This document shows, piece by piece, positions 41,777 to 52,600 of a stretch of 64,000 nucleotides of DNA. The DNA comes from Mucilaginibacter empetricola (GTDB lineage: Bacteria > Bacteroidota > Bacteroidia > Sphingobacteriales > Sphingobacteriaceae). The DNA lies in the NCBI RefSeq assembly GCF_024808665.1, contig NZ_JANUBZ010000007.1, positions 186,001-250,000 of the forward strand, given 5' to 3'. Every line of letters begins with the position of its first letter. The stretch's first letter is position 1. The notes under the pieces were generated by a model, which saw only the letters and a program-made list of their open reading frames with translations, did not search any database and was not told the DNA's origin. The position numbers and the translations under genes are program-made.

Positions 41777-42064
41777 TAGTCCATGGGGTGTGGTTCGTAG
41801 TTCATGGCCGTTAATAACTCGCCCCACAGCATAGAAAAGCTTCTTTTATATCGACCAGCCCAGAACCCCATAGGGGTACCCTGCTTATAGCACATATCAA
41901 AATGGCAATTCAGCTCCGTCAGGAGCTTCCTTCATCATCAAATTAAAAGAGTCACTCTCTCCTAGTTTATTTTTTAACACTATATTTATTGACTAACAGT
42001 TTCGACATAAACTTGTTAAAACAATAGCACATTATAAATTATCAACAACGAACTACATCCTGAT
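41777..42064. repeat. Intergenic region with short palindromic repeats
   Basis: The 288 bases after ribF hold no gene. They contain catagaaaagcttct (41830-41844, identical to 6301-6315), the palindromic word accccataggggt (around 41868-41880), gctccgtcaggagc (around 41911-41924) and, next to ribF, word-like text (gttcgtagttcatgg). The composition is that of degenerate intergenic repeats. Confidence 0.55.
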
Positions 42065-43123
42065 ATGAATAAACTTAACCTCGATAAGCAGGAAAGTGAA
42101 TTTTTAAACAAAGCTATTTCGCATTGGGAAGAAGAACACCTTATTGATGCCGCTGTTGCCGAAAATCTCCGAAAATCATACGAGGTTAAGGGATTTGATT
42201 GGATGCGGCTGGCCAAATATTCCTTTTGGATAGCCTTGTTTTGCGGCATGATTGCCGTTGGCTCCCTGATTATTGATAATAAAGTTATTGAGTGGCTAAA
42301 GAGCTTGTATTACACACCCGATATTGTCATCAGCATTGTATCGGGCATTTTTGCAGCAGCCGCTTTTTATTTTGGTCGCCGATGGGAAAAGAAATATCCC
42401 GAAAAGGTTTTCAGCAATGAAGCTATTATTTTTACCGGAGTATTATTCACTGCTTGCTGCATAGCCTACCTGGGCAAAACATTTGATAACGGTTCAGGGC
42501 ATTTTTCCCTGTTATTCCTGCTCTCAGTATTTGTTTATGGATTTTTGGCTTATCGCATGGATTCGCGCCTCATATGGTTGTTTGCGCTGGTATCCCTTGG
42601 CAGTTGGTTTGGCACCGAAACCGGCTACCAAACACATTGGAGCTATTATTTTTTAGGCATGAATTATCCTTTACGTTTTGTTTTGTTCGGCGTAATTTTG
42701 GTGGGCAGCTGCCACATTTTAAAAAAACAAACGTGGTTTAATCCTTTTTGGGAACTTACCTATGTAATGGGCTTGCTTTATCTGTTTATGTCCCTATGGT
42801 TGTTAAGCATATTTGGCAACCTGGGGAGTATAGATACGTGGTGGCACATTAAACAAATCAGTTTATTTTATTGGGGGATAATTGCCGGGGCCGTGTCAGC
42901 AGCATTTTTATTTTATGGCTTAAAAACAAAGGATGTTATTGCCCGCGAGTTTGGCATTACCTTTTTGCTGATATTCATCTATACTAAATACTTTGAATAT
43001 TTTTGGGACCATACCAACAAAACGCTGTTCTTTGCTATTCTGGCAGCTTCATTCTGGCTGATAGGAAGTAAAGCCGAAAAGATCTGGAACTTTAAAGCCC
43101 GTGCAAATCAACAAAGTATCTAA
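42065..43123 (+). CDS. DUF2157 multi-pass membrane protein
   Basis: The 352-residue protein has a soluble N-terminal region (1-55; EFLNKAISHWEEEHLIDAAV) typical of DUF2157, which in this family precedes several membrane helices. About nine hydrophobic segments follow (near residues 58-76, 88-108, 120-138, 148-162, 168-185, 200-220, 228-250, 270-290 and 305-340), with tryptophan-rich loops. Function of the family is unknown. A small lipoprotein gene follows nine bases later, suggesting a two-gene operon. A poorly conserved leader full of short repeats precedes it. Confidence 0.82.
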   Translation: MNKLNLDKQESEFLNKAISHWEEEHLIDAAVAENLRKSYEVKGFDWMRLAKYSFWIALFCGMIAVGSLIIDNKVIEWLKSLYYTPDIVISIVSGIFAAAAFYFGRRWEKKYPEKVFSNEAIIFTGVLFTACCIAYLGKTFDNGSGHFSLLFLLSVFVYGFLAYRMDSRLIWLFALVSLGSWFGTETGYQTHWSYYFLGMNYPLRFVLFGVILVGSCHILKKQTWFNPFWELTYVMGLLYLFMSLWLLSIFGNLGSIDTWWHIKQISLFYWGIIAGAVSAAFLFYGLKTKDVIAREFGITFLLIFIYTKYFEYFWDHTNKTLFFAILAASFWLIGSKAEKIWNFKARANQQSI

Positions 43124-43132
43124 TATTTCCAA

Positions 43133-43543
43133 ATGAAAAACCTAGCCGTTATCATATTCGCCTTTCTGCTTTTATCTGCATGCCAGCAAAACATGGTAGC
43201 AAATGAAAAAACTGCCGATAATATTATTGGAAAATGGCGGATGTACGAAACGGTAGAATTTCAAAACAACGACGACTCTGCCGCGGTAAAATGCAGCACT
43301 TGCCCGGAAATAGAGTTTTCTAAAAACTATACCGGCTTTGTTAAAGGTCAGGATGCAGGAGTATATTATTTTAAGTGGAAAATTGATAACGATGAATTAA
43401 TCATCCGTCGCGAAAATAGCAATCAACCCGACAGTATTTTAAATAACGGTAACTACAAACTGATTCTTTTTAACAACATCCCCATAAAAGAAATGTCATT
43501 AACCGATACCGTAAAAAACATTAAATACATTTTAAGCAAATAA
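43133..43543 (+). CDS. Small lipoprotein, unknown function
   Basis: This 136-residue protein has a lipoprotein signal peptide: MKNLAVIIFAFLLLSAC with lipobox LSAC, so it is anchored to a membrane by Cys17. The mature domain is beta-rich (GKWRMYETVEFQ, CSTCPEIEFSKNYTGFVKG) with a pattern like the lipocalin-type DUF4923/DUF5004 lipoproteins of Bacteroidota, but I do not assign a family. Two cysteines in the CSTC motif could form a disulfide or bind a metal. It is probably co-transcribed with the DUF2157 gene. Confidence 0.65.
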   Translation: MKNLAVIIFAFLLLSACQQNMVANEKTADNIIGKWRMYETVEFQNNDDSAAVKCSTCPEIEFSKNYTGFVKGQDAGVYYFKWKIDNDELIIRRENSNQPDSILNNGNYKLILFNNIPIKEMSLTDTVKNIKYILSK

Positions 43544-43552
43544 CGCCGCTGA

Positions 43553-44176
43553 TTAGTGCTTAAAAAATACCAGGTAAATTTGTTTTACCACATGGTAGGC
43601 TGCAAACGCAAAAAATAATACTGCTATGCCGGTATTAATAAACCGGTTACTGAGGGCGAATTTGCTTTGTATGTATTTGGCGAACTTAGCATACAGAAAT
43701 AGCGCTAAAAATGCCCCGGCGGCGGCGCCTATACTAAAAATAACGAGTGCCAGCTTACCATCCTCTATCCATTCGTGGGTAATCAAATAGGTGCCGGTAA
43801 TCATCCAGAAAGGCACCTGCATAGGGTTTAAAAAGCCCAGTAATATGCCATATTTTATACTCTCCTGATCAGAATAATGGGTATCGGGTGTTTTTTTACG
43901 GTGTATCCAGGTGATGGCACCTAACACGCCGAATAAAACCACCATTACCCAATCAATTATTGTATCCAACTTTACTTCGCCCGAGAGCCATTTCGCGGCG
44001 TGCATAATAAAGTAGGTGAAAAAGAATTCAACACACGAAAAGGAGATGATAAACATCATGGCCTGTTTAAAGCCACGATTTATAGTGATTTGCACCAGGG
44101 TGAGATTTATATTCCCAGGCGGAATATATCCTACGAAGTTAGCGATGATGCCAATGAAGAAAGTTAACAATATCAT
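43553..44176 (-). CDS. LysE family amino acid exporter
   Basis: A 207-residue exporter with about six membrane helices. The first helix motif GIIANFVGYIPPGNINLTLV has the family's conserved PPGN/PGP element, and a central GILLGFLNPMQVPFWMITGT matches the Pro-rich helix of LysE/RhtB translocators. The final segment (RFINTGIAVLFFAFAAYHVV) is also typical. Members export basic or neutral amino acids or homoserine lactones. There is no LysG-type regulator nearby, so the substrate is not evident. Confidence 0.82.
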   Translation of the reverse strand: MILLTFFIGIIANFVGYIPPGNINLTLVQITINRGFKQAMMFIISFSCVEFFFTYFIMHAAKWLSGEVKLDTIIDWVMVVLFGVLGAITWIHRKKTPDTHYSDQESIKYGILLGFLNPMQVPFWMITGTYLITHEWIEDGKLALVIFSIGAAAGAFLALFLYAKFAKYIQSKFALSNRFINTGIAVLFFAFAAYHVVKQIYLVFFKH

Positions 44177-44283
44177 GCCCCAAAGTAACAGGTTTTAGTG
44201 ATAATGGCCATAAACTCTTTTTGTTTCATAAAATAAATAGCATAACCCTTTATTAACAATAATTACATTTGCACAGCTAAAAT

Positions 44284-45207
44284 ATGCAAACTAAAATAAT
44301 TTCCCTGTTACCCGCTGCAACTGAGATAGTTTGCGCTTTGGGCCTTGAAGCAAATCTGGTAGGGCGCTCGCATGAGTGCGATTTCCCTGAAACAATAAAA
44401 CAATTACCAATATGCTCAGAAGCCAATTTTCCTGATGGATTAAGCAGTGCCGCCATCGACATAAAAGTAAAAGAAATTTTGGCCGATGCCCTTTCGGTAT
44501 ACTCCGTAAAGCGAGAAGTTGTTAAACAGCTGGCTCCCGACGTAGTGATTACCCAGGCACAATGTGAGGTTTGCGCGGTATCATTAACCGAGGTGGAAGA
44601 AGCTTTGGAAAACTACCTGGATAAAGAGGCGCGTATTATATCCCTGCAACCCAATAGTCTGGCTGATATTTTTAATGATATAAAAACAGTTGCCGACGGG
44701 CTGAATGTAGCCGAAGCCGGAAACAATTTACTGGAAGAATTAAATGAGCGGGTTGACATTATCCGCCATAAGCTAAAGTTTATTGAAAATAAACCAACCG
44801 TTGCCTGTATTGAATGGCTGGAACCGCTAATGCTATCAGGAAATTGGGTGCCCGACCTGGTCAGCATAGCTGGCGGCACGTCAATATTGACCAAAACCGG
44901 CCAACATTCGCCTTATGTACAGTGGGACGATATCCGCCTGCAGGACCCGGATATTTTAGTAGTGATGCCTTGTGGCTTCCCCGTCCATCGCACCTTAAAA
45001 GAAATTGACCTGCTGCTCCAACTACCCGGCTTTAATGAATTAAAAGCCGTAAAAAACAACCGTGTTTATATTGCCGATGGCAACCAATATTTTAACCGCC
45101 CCGGCCCGCGTATTGTTGATTCAATTGAGATACTGTCCGAAATCATCAACCCCAAACAGTTTAGTTTTGGCTATGAAGGTGAGGGGTGGATAAAGTTTGC
45201 GTTGTAA
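44284..45207 (+). CDS. BtuF-like substrate-binding protein (cobalamin/siderophore type)
   Basis: A class III substrate-binding protein of 307 residues. Characteristic sequence includes RVLSLLPAATE-like text (KIISLLPAATEIVCALGLEA), LVGRSHECDFP, a central ACIEWLEPLMLSGNWVPDLV and a C-terminal VYIADGNQYFNRPGPRIVDS. Such proteins deliver cobalamin or metal chelates to an ABC permease. It is unusual in that no signal peptide is visible: the first residues MQTKIISLLPAATEI begin directly with the fold, so it may stay in the cytoplasm or use another start. No permease or ATPase genes adjoin it. A TACATTTG box is at 44264-44271. Confidence 0.83.
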   Translation: MQTKIISLLPAATEIVCALGLEANLVGRSHECDFPETIKQLPICSEANFPDGLSSAAIDIKVKEILADALSVYSVKREVVKQLAPDVVITQAQCEVCAVSLTEVEEALENYLDKEARIISLQPNSLADIFNDIKTVADGLNVAEAGNNLLEELNERVDIIRHKLKFIENKPTVACIEWLEPLMLSGNWVPDLVSIAGGTSILTKTGQHSPYVQWDDIRLQDPDILVVMPCGFPVHRTLKEIDLLLQLPGFNELKAVKNNRVYIADGNQYFNRPGPRIVDSIEILSEIINPKQFSFGYEGEGWIKFAL

Positions 45208-45216
45208 GTTAAAAGA

Positions 45217-48200
45217 TCAACTTCCCGTATCCGTATCCTCAGTTTCCTTCAATTCATCCTCTTGTTTGCCTCTGCTTAAATGTATAATGGGATTGGCCTG
45301 GGTACCGGTAATAGTCATCGGGATACCAAAAATACCCAGCGGGGGTAAGCCAAGTCTGAAATGAAGGTTAAGGGCATTATCAAAACTAACCTGGCCGTCA
45401 AACTTCAACCTGAAACCGGCCATGCGCATTTTGGTTTGTTTAATAGTGATAATATTATTAGCAACTGTCGATTCAATATTAACCTTTGAAACATCGCCGG
45501 TGTCAATCCCCTTGTGATCTGTTTTGCTGCCGACAGCACTGAATAGTTTAAATCCTTTCAATTTTACTTTCTCAACCGATAAAACGCCGCCGCCGGTTAA
45601 CGATGGGTATACCGGCTGCATATTACTGTTCAATCGCCCGGCAAGTTTGTAATCCAATGAAATCAGGCCTTCGGCACCTTTGGCCGATGTTGCCATGTCT
45701 CTGAATGTCTTTATCTGCTGATAGGCTTTTTTAATATCAAAATTTTTGGCGTTGATGTGATAGTCAAACGTTGCCTTTGTAGGGCTAACGCTGCTATAAG
45801 TAGCATCCATCAACACAGGTGTACCAATTAAAGTAAAGCCTGTTTGTTTTAAAACAATGTTGCCGTTAGTGATGCTCATTTGCCCCTTGGCGTCGGTTAG
45901 CTCCAGCCCGTTATACTTTACCTTTTTAACATCGGCTGTAAAATTCAAATTGAGATTTTTAGGCACCATAATTACGCCTGATGGGCCAGCAACGGCTTTG
46001 CCACTTTTGGTTGGTTCGGGGCTGGAGAAAGCCATAAAATCATCTGCTATAATTAAGTTGCTTGTCAGGTTAAAATCGCCATTCAGAGCAGCGCCGGGAG
46101 TTATGGCATACCCAATAACATTAGAAAGCGCACCATTCATTATTAAAGTCGACTTACCATAAGTAGCCTTGAAAGCATCAAACTGCATTTTATCCTGGTT
46201 AAAGCTAAACGTGCCGTTTTTTATAAAAAATGGTTTCGGGAAAAGCTCCGTAGTTATCGCGATGTCATTTACCTGCATGGAGCCGGAGTTTTGCAGTTTA
46301 TCATAATGTCCACCCATAGCATCACTTTGTTTGCCTTTTAACGATAGCTGCGTGGTTACCAAACCTTTTACATTATACCCCTTTATGGCAAAAACCTGGT
46401 ATATTTTACCAATATCTAATGTGCCGTGCGATTGTATGTTGTATTGCAGATTACTAAAATCGTTAAGATAGGCGCTTAACCAAAATGGCTTGTTTTCAAA
46501 CACAAACGAAACCGGTTTTATGGCCACCTTTAGTCCTTTTAACGATCCTGTACTATTAGTGATTTCGGTATTTACCTGTATGTTTTGAATAGGATGCGGA
46601 TAGTATTTAGTTTGGATCGATCCATCTTTCAAGTTAACATTTGCCGTAACTACCGGGAATATTTTTTTTGCAGGGAGATATTTTCCTTTAACCTGCATAT
46701 TGGCCAGCAAGTTGCCCGAAAGATCGAAACCCTCATTAATAGGATAAAACTTTTTAATATCAGCCAGGTTAAATTTGGCATCAAGCGCTGCAACCATTGG
46801 GCTTCCCAGTGCTGCACTTATTTTAAAATTGCCTTTCAAGTAGTTATCAAGCGCCGTTGCATTTAAATTTTGTATTTCAAAAGTGGCATGCTCATAGTTA
46901 TTGTCGGGACAAGAAGCATCGATATTGAAGCTAATGTGCTGCAAGGCTTCGGGTAGCTTGGCATATTTCAAATACCCGTTGGTAAAAGACGATTTCAGAC
47001 TAAACTTTGGAATGCTGGTAATAACGGTATCAACTTTTTTCCTGATACCGCTTCTTATAACTTTAACTCCGGTTGCGTAAGTCCCGCTGGCCAGCAGGTG
47101 CAACGAATAGCGCCCTTTTAATTTAACGGGCTTTACACCAAAGGCGCTGTTCCATTTTTCCAGATCTATTTCGGTATTTACTTTGGCGTATATAAGCGGC
47201 TTCTTAACCCCTTTTACACGCAGTATCGAACTAAAATAATCCTTACCCATATTAAAATACAGCGAATCGAGGTTTACCTGTAAACTATCCGGATCCAAAC
47301 CGGGCAGTTTGGTTTCAAAATTCACATACAGATTACTAATCGGCACAGGCGATTTTTCATTATTGATATAGCCATTCCGTACATTCACTTTCAGGTTTAA
47401 ATCGGGCATAATGCTATCAGCAGCAATATATTTACCGGCAAGCTCCAGTTGCAGGTTACCAATACCGCTCACTTCAGTTTTTTCCAGCCACTTTAAATAT
47501 TCGGGCGGCAGGGCGGTAATCATATCATGCAGGTTGCTCTCGTTCGAATTTATTTTAAAATCCATATCATACCCGTTTTTCAAAAACGCAAACTTGCCAA
47601 TAAATTTTACCGGGAGTTGGTTAATCAGTAAATCATTCTTCTGAAAAACAAAGGCCAGCGATTTGGTATTGATCTTGGTAATCAAATCGGCATTAACCTT
47701 TTTGCCAATTACATAAGCCTTATTGTTATAGGTAAAATCAACCGATGCCATTTCGGTATGGGTATACAAATCAAAAACATCTTTACTTAAATCGCCTTTA
47801 CCGGTATAGTTTATGCCGCGGGCAATAAATTGCATGGGCAATGAGCGGTCGTTATAAACCAGGCGGCTATTTTCAATTAATATCTGGTTAATGCCCAAGG
47901 ATGCGCTGCTGGTATCTGCGGGCGATGCAGCTGCGGCCGGTTTTGATTTATAAACGTTATAGTTTACATGCCCGGCAGTATCAGTTTGAATATTGATGAA
48001 AGCCTGGTTAAGGAATATTTTATTGATGGTGATTTTTTTCTCGAAAACCGAGCTCAGGTCAATACCAAAGGAAACTTCTTTTGCAGCAATCAATGTATCA
48101 TTCTGAAAAGGCGCACTACCTTTTAAGGATAGATCATAAAGGGTAAGCGTGAGGCTTGGAAAGTGCTTGAAGAACGACAACCCCGTACCTGAGAATTGCA

Positions 48201-48360
48201 GCTGCCCATTTATGCTGCCATTGGCCCATTGTTTAATTTTGGTGCTAACGGTTTGCGGAAATAAATAGGGCAAAGCAAATAACAGCAGCAACAAACAGCC
48301 AATGGTTATACCTGTTATTTTTACTGTTTTTAATATTTTATGGGTGATGGATGAGCTCAT
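45217..48360 (-). CDS. Giant AsmA-like periplasmic protein
   Basis: A 1047-residue protein with an N-terminal membrane anchor (about residues 15-33, VKITGITIGCLLLLLFALPY) and a very long beta-rich body. The N-terminal region has AsmA-type text (QLQFSGTGLSFFKHFPSLTL), and the far C-terminus (about 820-1047) contains the second AsmA-like module, with DFDIKKAYQQIKTF, GRLNSNMQPVYPSLTG and FRLGLPPLGIFGIPMT. AsmA/TamB-type proteins are now viewed as bridge-like carriers of lipid between inner and outer membrane. The Asp/Glu-rich tail (ELKETEDTDTGS) ends the chain. It is likely to work in outer-membrane lipid homeostasis. Confidence 0.85.
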   Translation of the reverse strand: MSSSITHKILKTVKITGITIGCLLLLLFALPYLFPQTVSTKIKQWANGSINGQLQFSGTGLSFFKHFPSLTLTLYDLSLKGSAPFQNDTLIAAKEVSFGIDLSSVFEKKITINKIFLNQAFINIQTDTAGHVNYNVYKSKPAAAASPADTSSASLGINQILIENSRLVYNDRSLPMQFIARGINYTGKGDLSKDVFDLYTHTEMASVDFTYNNKAYVIGKKVNADLITKINTKSLAFVFQKNDLLINQLPVKFIGKFAFLKNGYDMDFKINSNESNLHDMITALPPEYLKWLEKTEVSGIGNLQLELAGKYIAADSIMPDLNLKVNVRNGYINNEKSPVPISNLYVNFETKLPGLDPDSLQVNLDSLYFNMGKDYFSSILRVKGVKKPLIYAKVNTEIDLEKWNSAFGVKPVKLKGRYSLHLLASGTYATGVKVIRSGIRKKVDTVITSIPKFSLKSSFTNGYLKYAKLPEALQHISFNIDASCPDNNYEHATFEIQNLNATALDNYLKGNFKISAALGSPMVAALDAKFNLADIKKFYPINEGFDLSGNLLANMQVKGKYLPAKKIFPVVTANVNLKDGSIQTKYYPHPIQNIQVNTEITNSTGSLKGLKVAIKPVSFVFENKPFWLSAYLNDFSNLQYNIQSHGTLDIGKIYQVFAIKGYNVKGLVTTQLSLKGKQSDAMGGHYDKLQNSGSMQVNDIAITTELFPKPFFIKNGTFSFNQDKMQFDAFKATYGKSTLIMNGALSNVIGYAITPGAALNGDFNLTSNLIIADDFMAFSSPEPTKSGKAVAGPSGVIMVPKNLNLNFTADVKKVKYNGLELTDAKGQMSITNGNIVLKQTGFTLIGTPVLMDATYSSVSPTKATFDYHINAKNFDIKKAYQQIKTFRDMATSAKGAEGLISLDYKLAGRLNSNMQPVYPSLTGGGVLSVEKVKLKGFKLFSAVGSKTDHKGIDTGDVSKVNIESTVANNIITIKQTKMRMAGFRLKFDGQVSFDNALNLHFRLGLPPLGIFGIPMTITGTQANPIIHLSRGKQEDELKETEDTDTGS

Positions 48361-48538
48361 AAAAGGAAATTGAACCGCCCCGGGGGCAGCTGTTAAAATT
48401 TATCGAAGGAGCAATTAAGGTTCTGCTAAAATAACAAAACCTGTGGCAACATTTAAATGAAATTTTACATTTAACAGTGGCCAATTAAACGCAGAACGTT
48501 TTTTTAGAATAGCTCAACAATAATAAAGCATCATCCTG

Positions 48539-49147
48539 TTATTTCTGATATTTCAACCGCAGCATATCTCTCAGTTTTGCAAAGGAGTTATATGGGCCTA
48601 TTGTCAGTGTGGCGTTAACCAGCCATACCGGTATACTGCCGCCGGGATCGACACTGAAAGTATAATCAACTTTTAATTTGTTATTGGGTGCTTGTGTTAC
48701 CTTCCAGGTGGCGAGGGAATATGGCACCCTGATAAATTTATTTTTTTTGGGCAGATAATCGGGCACACTTTTGGCCTGTATGTTTAAGGCATCGGGCGTA
48801 TCATCAATATCCAGCTCTACCACCAAATCACGGTCCTTTATGGGCCAGGGTAAACTTGACTCGGTATAATAAATGATTTTTTGGGGACTTATCGCTCTTA
48901 GAATAACTGATTTTTTATTGGAAAATACCCATTGATTATAATTGGGAATATCCTGCAGGGTGCTGATCAGCTGCGCTTTGGTTGCGTCAAGTTCGCAAAT
49001 AACACGTAATTCTTTTAAATTACCTATCGGCGATTTTTTTGTAAAAACCTCAATACCCGCTTCATTTCTTTTGAGCTCCCATTTGTCCTGCGCTTTTGCA
49101 GCCGAAAGCGCCAATAATAATAGGCTAAACAGGATTGTTTTTTTCAT
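48539..49147 (-). CDS. Exported START domain-containing protein
   Basis: This 202-residue protein begins MKKTILFSLLLLALSAAKAQ, a clear Sec signal, then carries a START-type lipid-binding fold: WELKRNEAGIEVFTKKSPI, TLQDIPNYNQWVFSNKKSV, the turn YYTESSLPWPIKDRDLVVEL and KVDYTFSVDPGGSIPVWLVN. START domains bind lipids or other hydrophobic molecules. In-frame codons before the ATG at 49147 would add a 12-residue hydrophobic piece and are unlikely to be used. It lies downstream of, and on the same strand as, no close neighbour; the nearest on its strand is the AsmA-like gene 178 bases on. Confidence 0.83.
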   Translation of the reverse strand: MKKTILFSLLLLALSAAKAQDKWELKRNEAGIEVFTKKSPIGNLKELRVICELDATKAQLISTLQDIPNYNQWVFSNKKSVILRAISPQKIIYYTESSLPWPIKDRDLVVELDIDDTPDALNIQAKSVPDYLPKKNKFIRVPYSLATWKVTQAPNNKLKVDYTFSVDPGGSIPVWLVNATLTIGPYNSFAKLRDMLRLKYQK

Positions 49148-49605
49148 GGATGGGATAAACAAGTGAAATAAAAATAAAAACAAACCTTTTCTTCAACATC
49201 AAAAAATATTATTAGTATATTAAACTTAAATTATTGTAAAACAGTATCTTTTAACTATTTTATTCTATTTTTTTAAGTACTTTATCTATTAAATGCTAAA
49301 CATGCTGATTTTATTTAAATTTAATGTTACCCTAATATTTGCAATTTAAATTTCACAAATAAAATAAGCCCCAAATCCATCTTACCCTTAAACACAAAAT
49401 ATTTAAGATGGTTTATTGTCAAAAGCTATTTTAATATAATAAAACTCCTCCCCTCGTTTATTTAAACTATTAATTAATTTACGAACAATTTAATTAAACA
49501 AATGTTAAATTCATTGGATTTAAGGCTGTTTATTGCGTTTCAATTAACAGGGCGTTCTGATTAAAAAATTAATAATAGTGTGTATTAAAAACCGGTATCC
49601 ATTTT
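49148..49605. other. Long AT-rich intergenic region before the adhesin gene
   Basis: About 458 bases with no coding capacity separate divergent genes. It is strongly A/T-rich. One inverted repeat is seen: ccatctta (49377-49384) with taagatgg (49404-49411). A weak promoter-like word, taatatttgc, is near 49342-49351. The length and base composition suit a regulated promoter region for the adhesin gene, but no operator can be named. Confidence 0.45.
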
Positions 49606-52600
49606 ATGAAGCACTGGTTACTCATCTGCCTTCTTCTGTTGTTAATAGCATGCAGTGGTTATAGCCAGTGTACGCTTAACGTTGTGCTTTCGCAGCCGTC
49701 GGTCGGTGTTTGCGCCGGCAATGTGGCAACGCTATCGGCCAATGGGGGCGATACCTATACCTGGTACGACGCCCCTAACGGAAATGTATTGGCTACCGGC
49801 CAAACGTATACCACACCTGTATTAAACACTACCACCACTTACTATGTTGTAGTTGCTTTAAGTGGATGCACCACTACGCCCCTCGCGGTGACTGCAAACG
49901 TAACTCCGCTTCCACCACCGCCTGTAGCTGCCGGCGTTTCAATTTGTTCGGGCTCAACCGCCAATTTGCATGCTACCGGTACATCGCCCATTTTTAACTG
50001 GTATAATAGTCCAACATCGGGCACACCATTAATAACAAGTCCGGATTACACCACACCGCCATTAACCACCACAACCACTTATTATGTAGAAAATCACACC
50101 AACGGATGTGATGGTCCACGTACCCCGGTAACGGTAACCGTATATCCTATACCCGACACACCATCGGCACAAACCTATACTATTTGTTACGGCGTCAGTG
50201 CATCACTAACTGCAAATTCTGATTCTCCCGGCGCCATTTACCAATGGTATAATGCTATTGCAGGCGGCAATCTGCTGGCAACAGGGGCAACCTACAATAC
50301 ACCCGTTTTAACTAACTCAACCACCTATTATGTTCAAACAACCAACGGGCAATGTTCCAGCTCGCGCACGCCGGTTAATGTTATTGTAAAACCACAATTA
50401 TCGCCCCCTGCAGTTTCCGGCGCTATAATATGTTCCGGCTCTGTTACTACTTTAACTGCAAGCTCGCAAGGCGGTACTTACCAGTGGTATGATGCTCCCG
50501 GCGGAAATCTTTTAGCAGCAACAGCTACCTATACAACTCCCGCCTTAACAGTTACAACCAGCTATTATGTTCAAAATACTTTTGCGGGATGCACCAGTCC
50601 TCTAGCGAAAGTAACCGTAACCATATTACAGCCGCCGGCAGCGCCTATAGCTGCCGGTACCAGTGTTTGTTCTGGCAACCAGGCGCTCCTCACAGCTTCG
50701 GGTACCGGCAATAGTTATGCATGGTATGATAGCGTTACCGGAGGTAATTTATTATCATCGCAACAGGCTTTCCTTACCCCGGCGTTAGCTGCAACCACAA
50801 CTTACTATGTACAAATAACAGACAATAATGGTTGCACCAGCCTGCGCACGCCGGTAACGGTAACTGTAAACGCAACGCCTGCGGCGCCAACGGCCAGCGG
50901 TACAACTATTTGTTCGGGCAAGGCAACAACTTTAACAGCCAGCGGCACCGGTACCATTCAATGGTATAGTGCGGCAACAGGCGGTACGCCGCTTGCCACA
51001 GGCAGTTCATTTACCACGCCTGTATTAACACAAAGCACCACGTATTATGTTGGCAGCACAAGCGGCTCATGCTCAAGCCCCCTAACCGCTGTAACGGTTA
51101 TCATAAACCCCGTGGCATATCCGCAGTTTCAATATCCGTCAGGAACGTTTTGCATCTCGGGGGCCAATCCTTCGCCGGTAATCAACAATCCATCCGGCGG
51201 AACTTTTAGTGTAAACCCTGCGGGATTGGTTTTTGTAAGCACAACCACCGGGCAAATTAATGTGGCAGCAAGCGCACCCGGAAACTATACCGTTACCTTT
51301 GCGGCCAATGATGCCTGCTCTACTGTAGCAACAGCGGCAGTTTCAATTACGCTAACCAGTACCTCTCAATTTTCCTATAGTGGGCCCTATTGCCAGGATG
51401 GTGTTAACCCATTTCCTAATTATTTTGCCGGAGCGCACGGGGGTAATTTCAGCGCATCGCCAGCGGGTTTGGTTTTTATAAGCACAACTACAGGGCAAAT
51501 AAACCTGGCCAATAGCACGCCCGGCATTTATACGGTAACCAATACCATTTCAACAACCGGGGGATGCCCCACAACCACTTCTACTACATCTGTTACTATT
51601 GCAGCAAGAGTGTATGTAAGCGCCGGCCCGGCGCAAACGGTGGCAACAGGCAGCACCGTGCAGTTAGCAGGAAGCATTACCGGAGGAACAACCAGCGGGA
51701 CATGGGCGGGTGGTACCGGAACTTTTTCCAATCCAGCTTCGCCAACATCAACCTATACACCGGGCCCCGGCGAAACCGCGGCAACCTTAACCTTAACATC
51801 GGCCAGCCCAACCGCTCCATGCGGACCAAAATCAAGCAGCGTAGTCATCACATTTGTAAATCCAACCAATGCACCAACGGCATTTGGTGTTGCTATCTGT
51901 TCGGGTAGTGGTGCTGTTTTATCGGCAACAACCTCCGGCGGAACCCTCCAGTGGTTTAATGTGGCAACCGGCGGTACATTGCTGCAAGCGGGCGCTACTT
52001 TCGCTACCCCGGCACTTAGCACAACCACAACTTACTATGTACAATCAAATACCAATGGCGTTATCAGTAACCGTACCCCTGTAGTAGTTACCGTAAATGC
52101 TATCCCCGTTGCACCAACAGCACAAGGGGTTCCAATTTGCGCAGGTGGTACGGCAACCTTAACGGCAAGTGGCTCAACCGGTGTATATCAATGGTATGAT
52201 GCAGCAACAGGGGGAAATCTCATTGCGACAGGTGGTACCTATACAACATCGGTATTAACCGCTAACACCACTTATTATGTACAGGCAGATAATAACGGCT
52301 GCGTTAGTCCACGTACACAGGTTAATGTACTGGTAAGCCCTGTGCCCAATATTACCAGCGCAGCCACAGCAAACATCTGCAGCGGCAACGCCTTAAATTA
52401 TACTATTACTGCCGATATGCCAACCGCAACATTTTTATGGAGCAGGGCGCAGATTGCCGGTATCAGTAATGCCGCAGTATCCAATCAAACATCAGCCACT
52501 ATAACAGAAACGTTGATTAATACCACTGCTCAGTTTATAAACGTAGTGTATGTTATTACACCTATAAACGGTAATTGTGCCGGACCATCATTTAATTATG

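Noticed and set aside
49680..52340. Repeat tract as CRISPR or tandem DNA repeat array
   Set aside because: The repeats are degenerate, coding and about 240 bases long in one open frame, so they are protein domain repeats.
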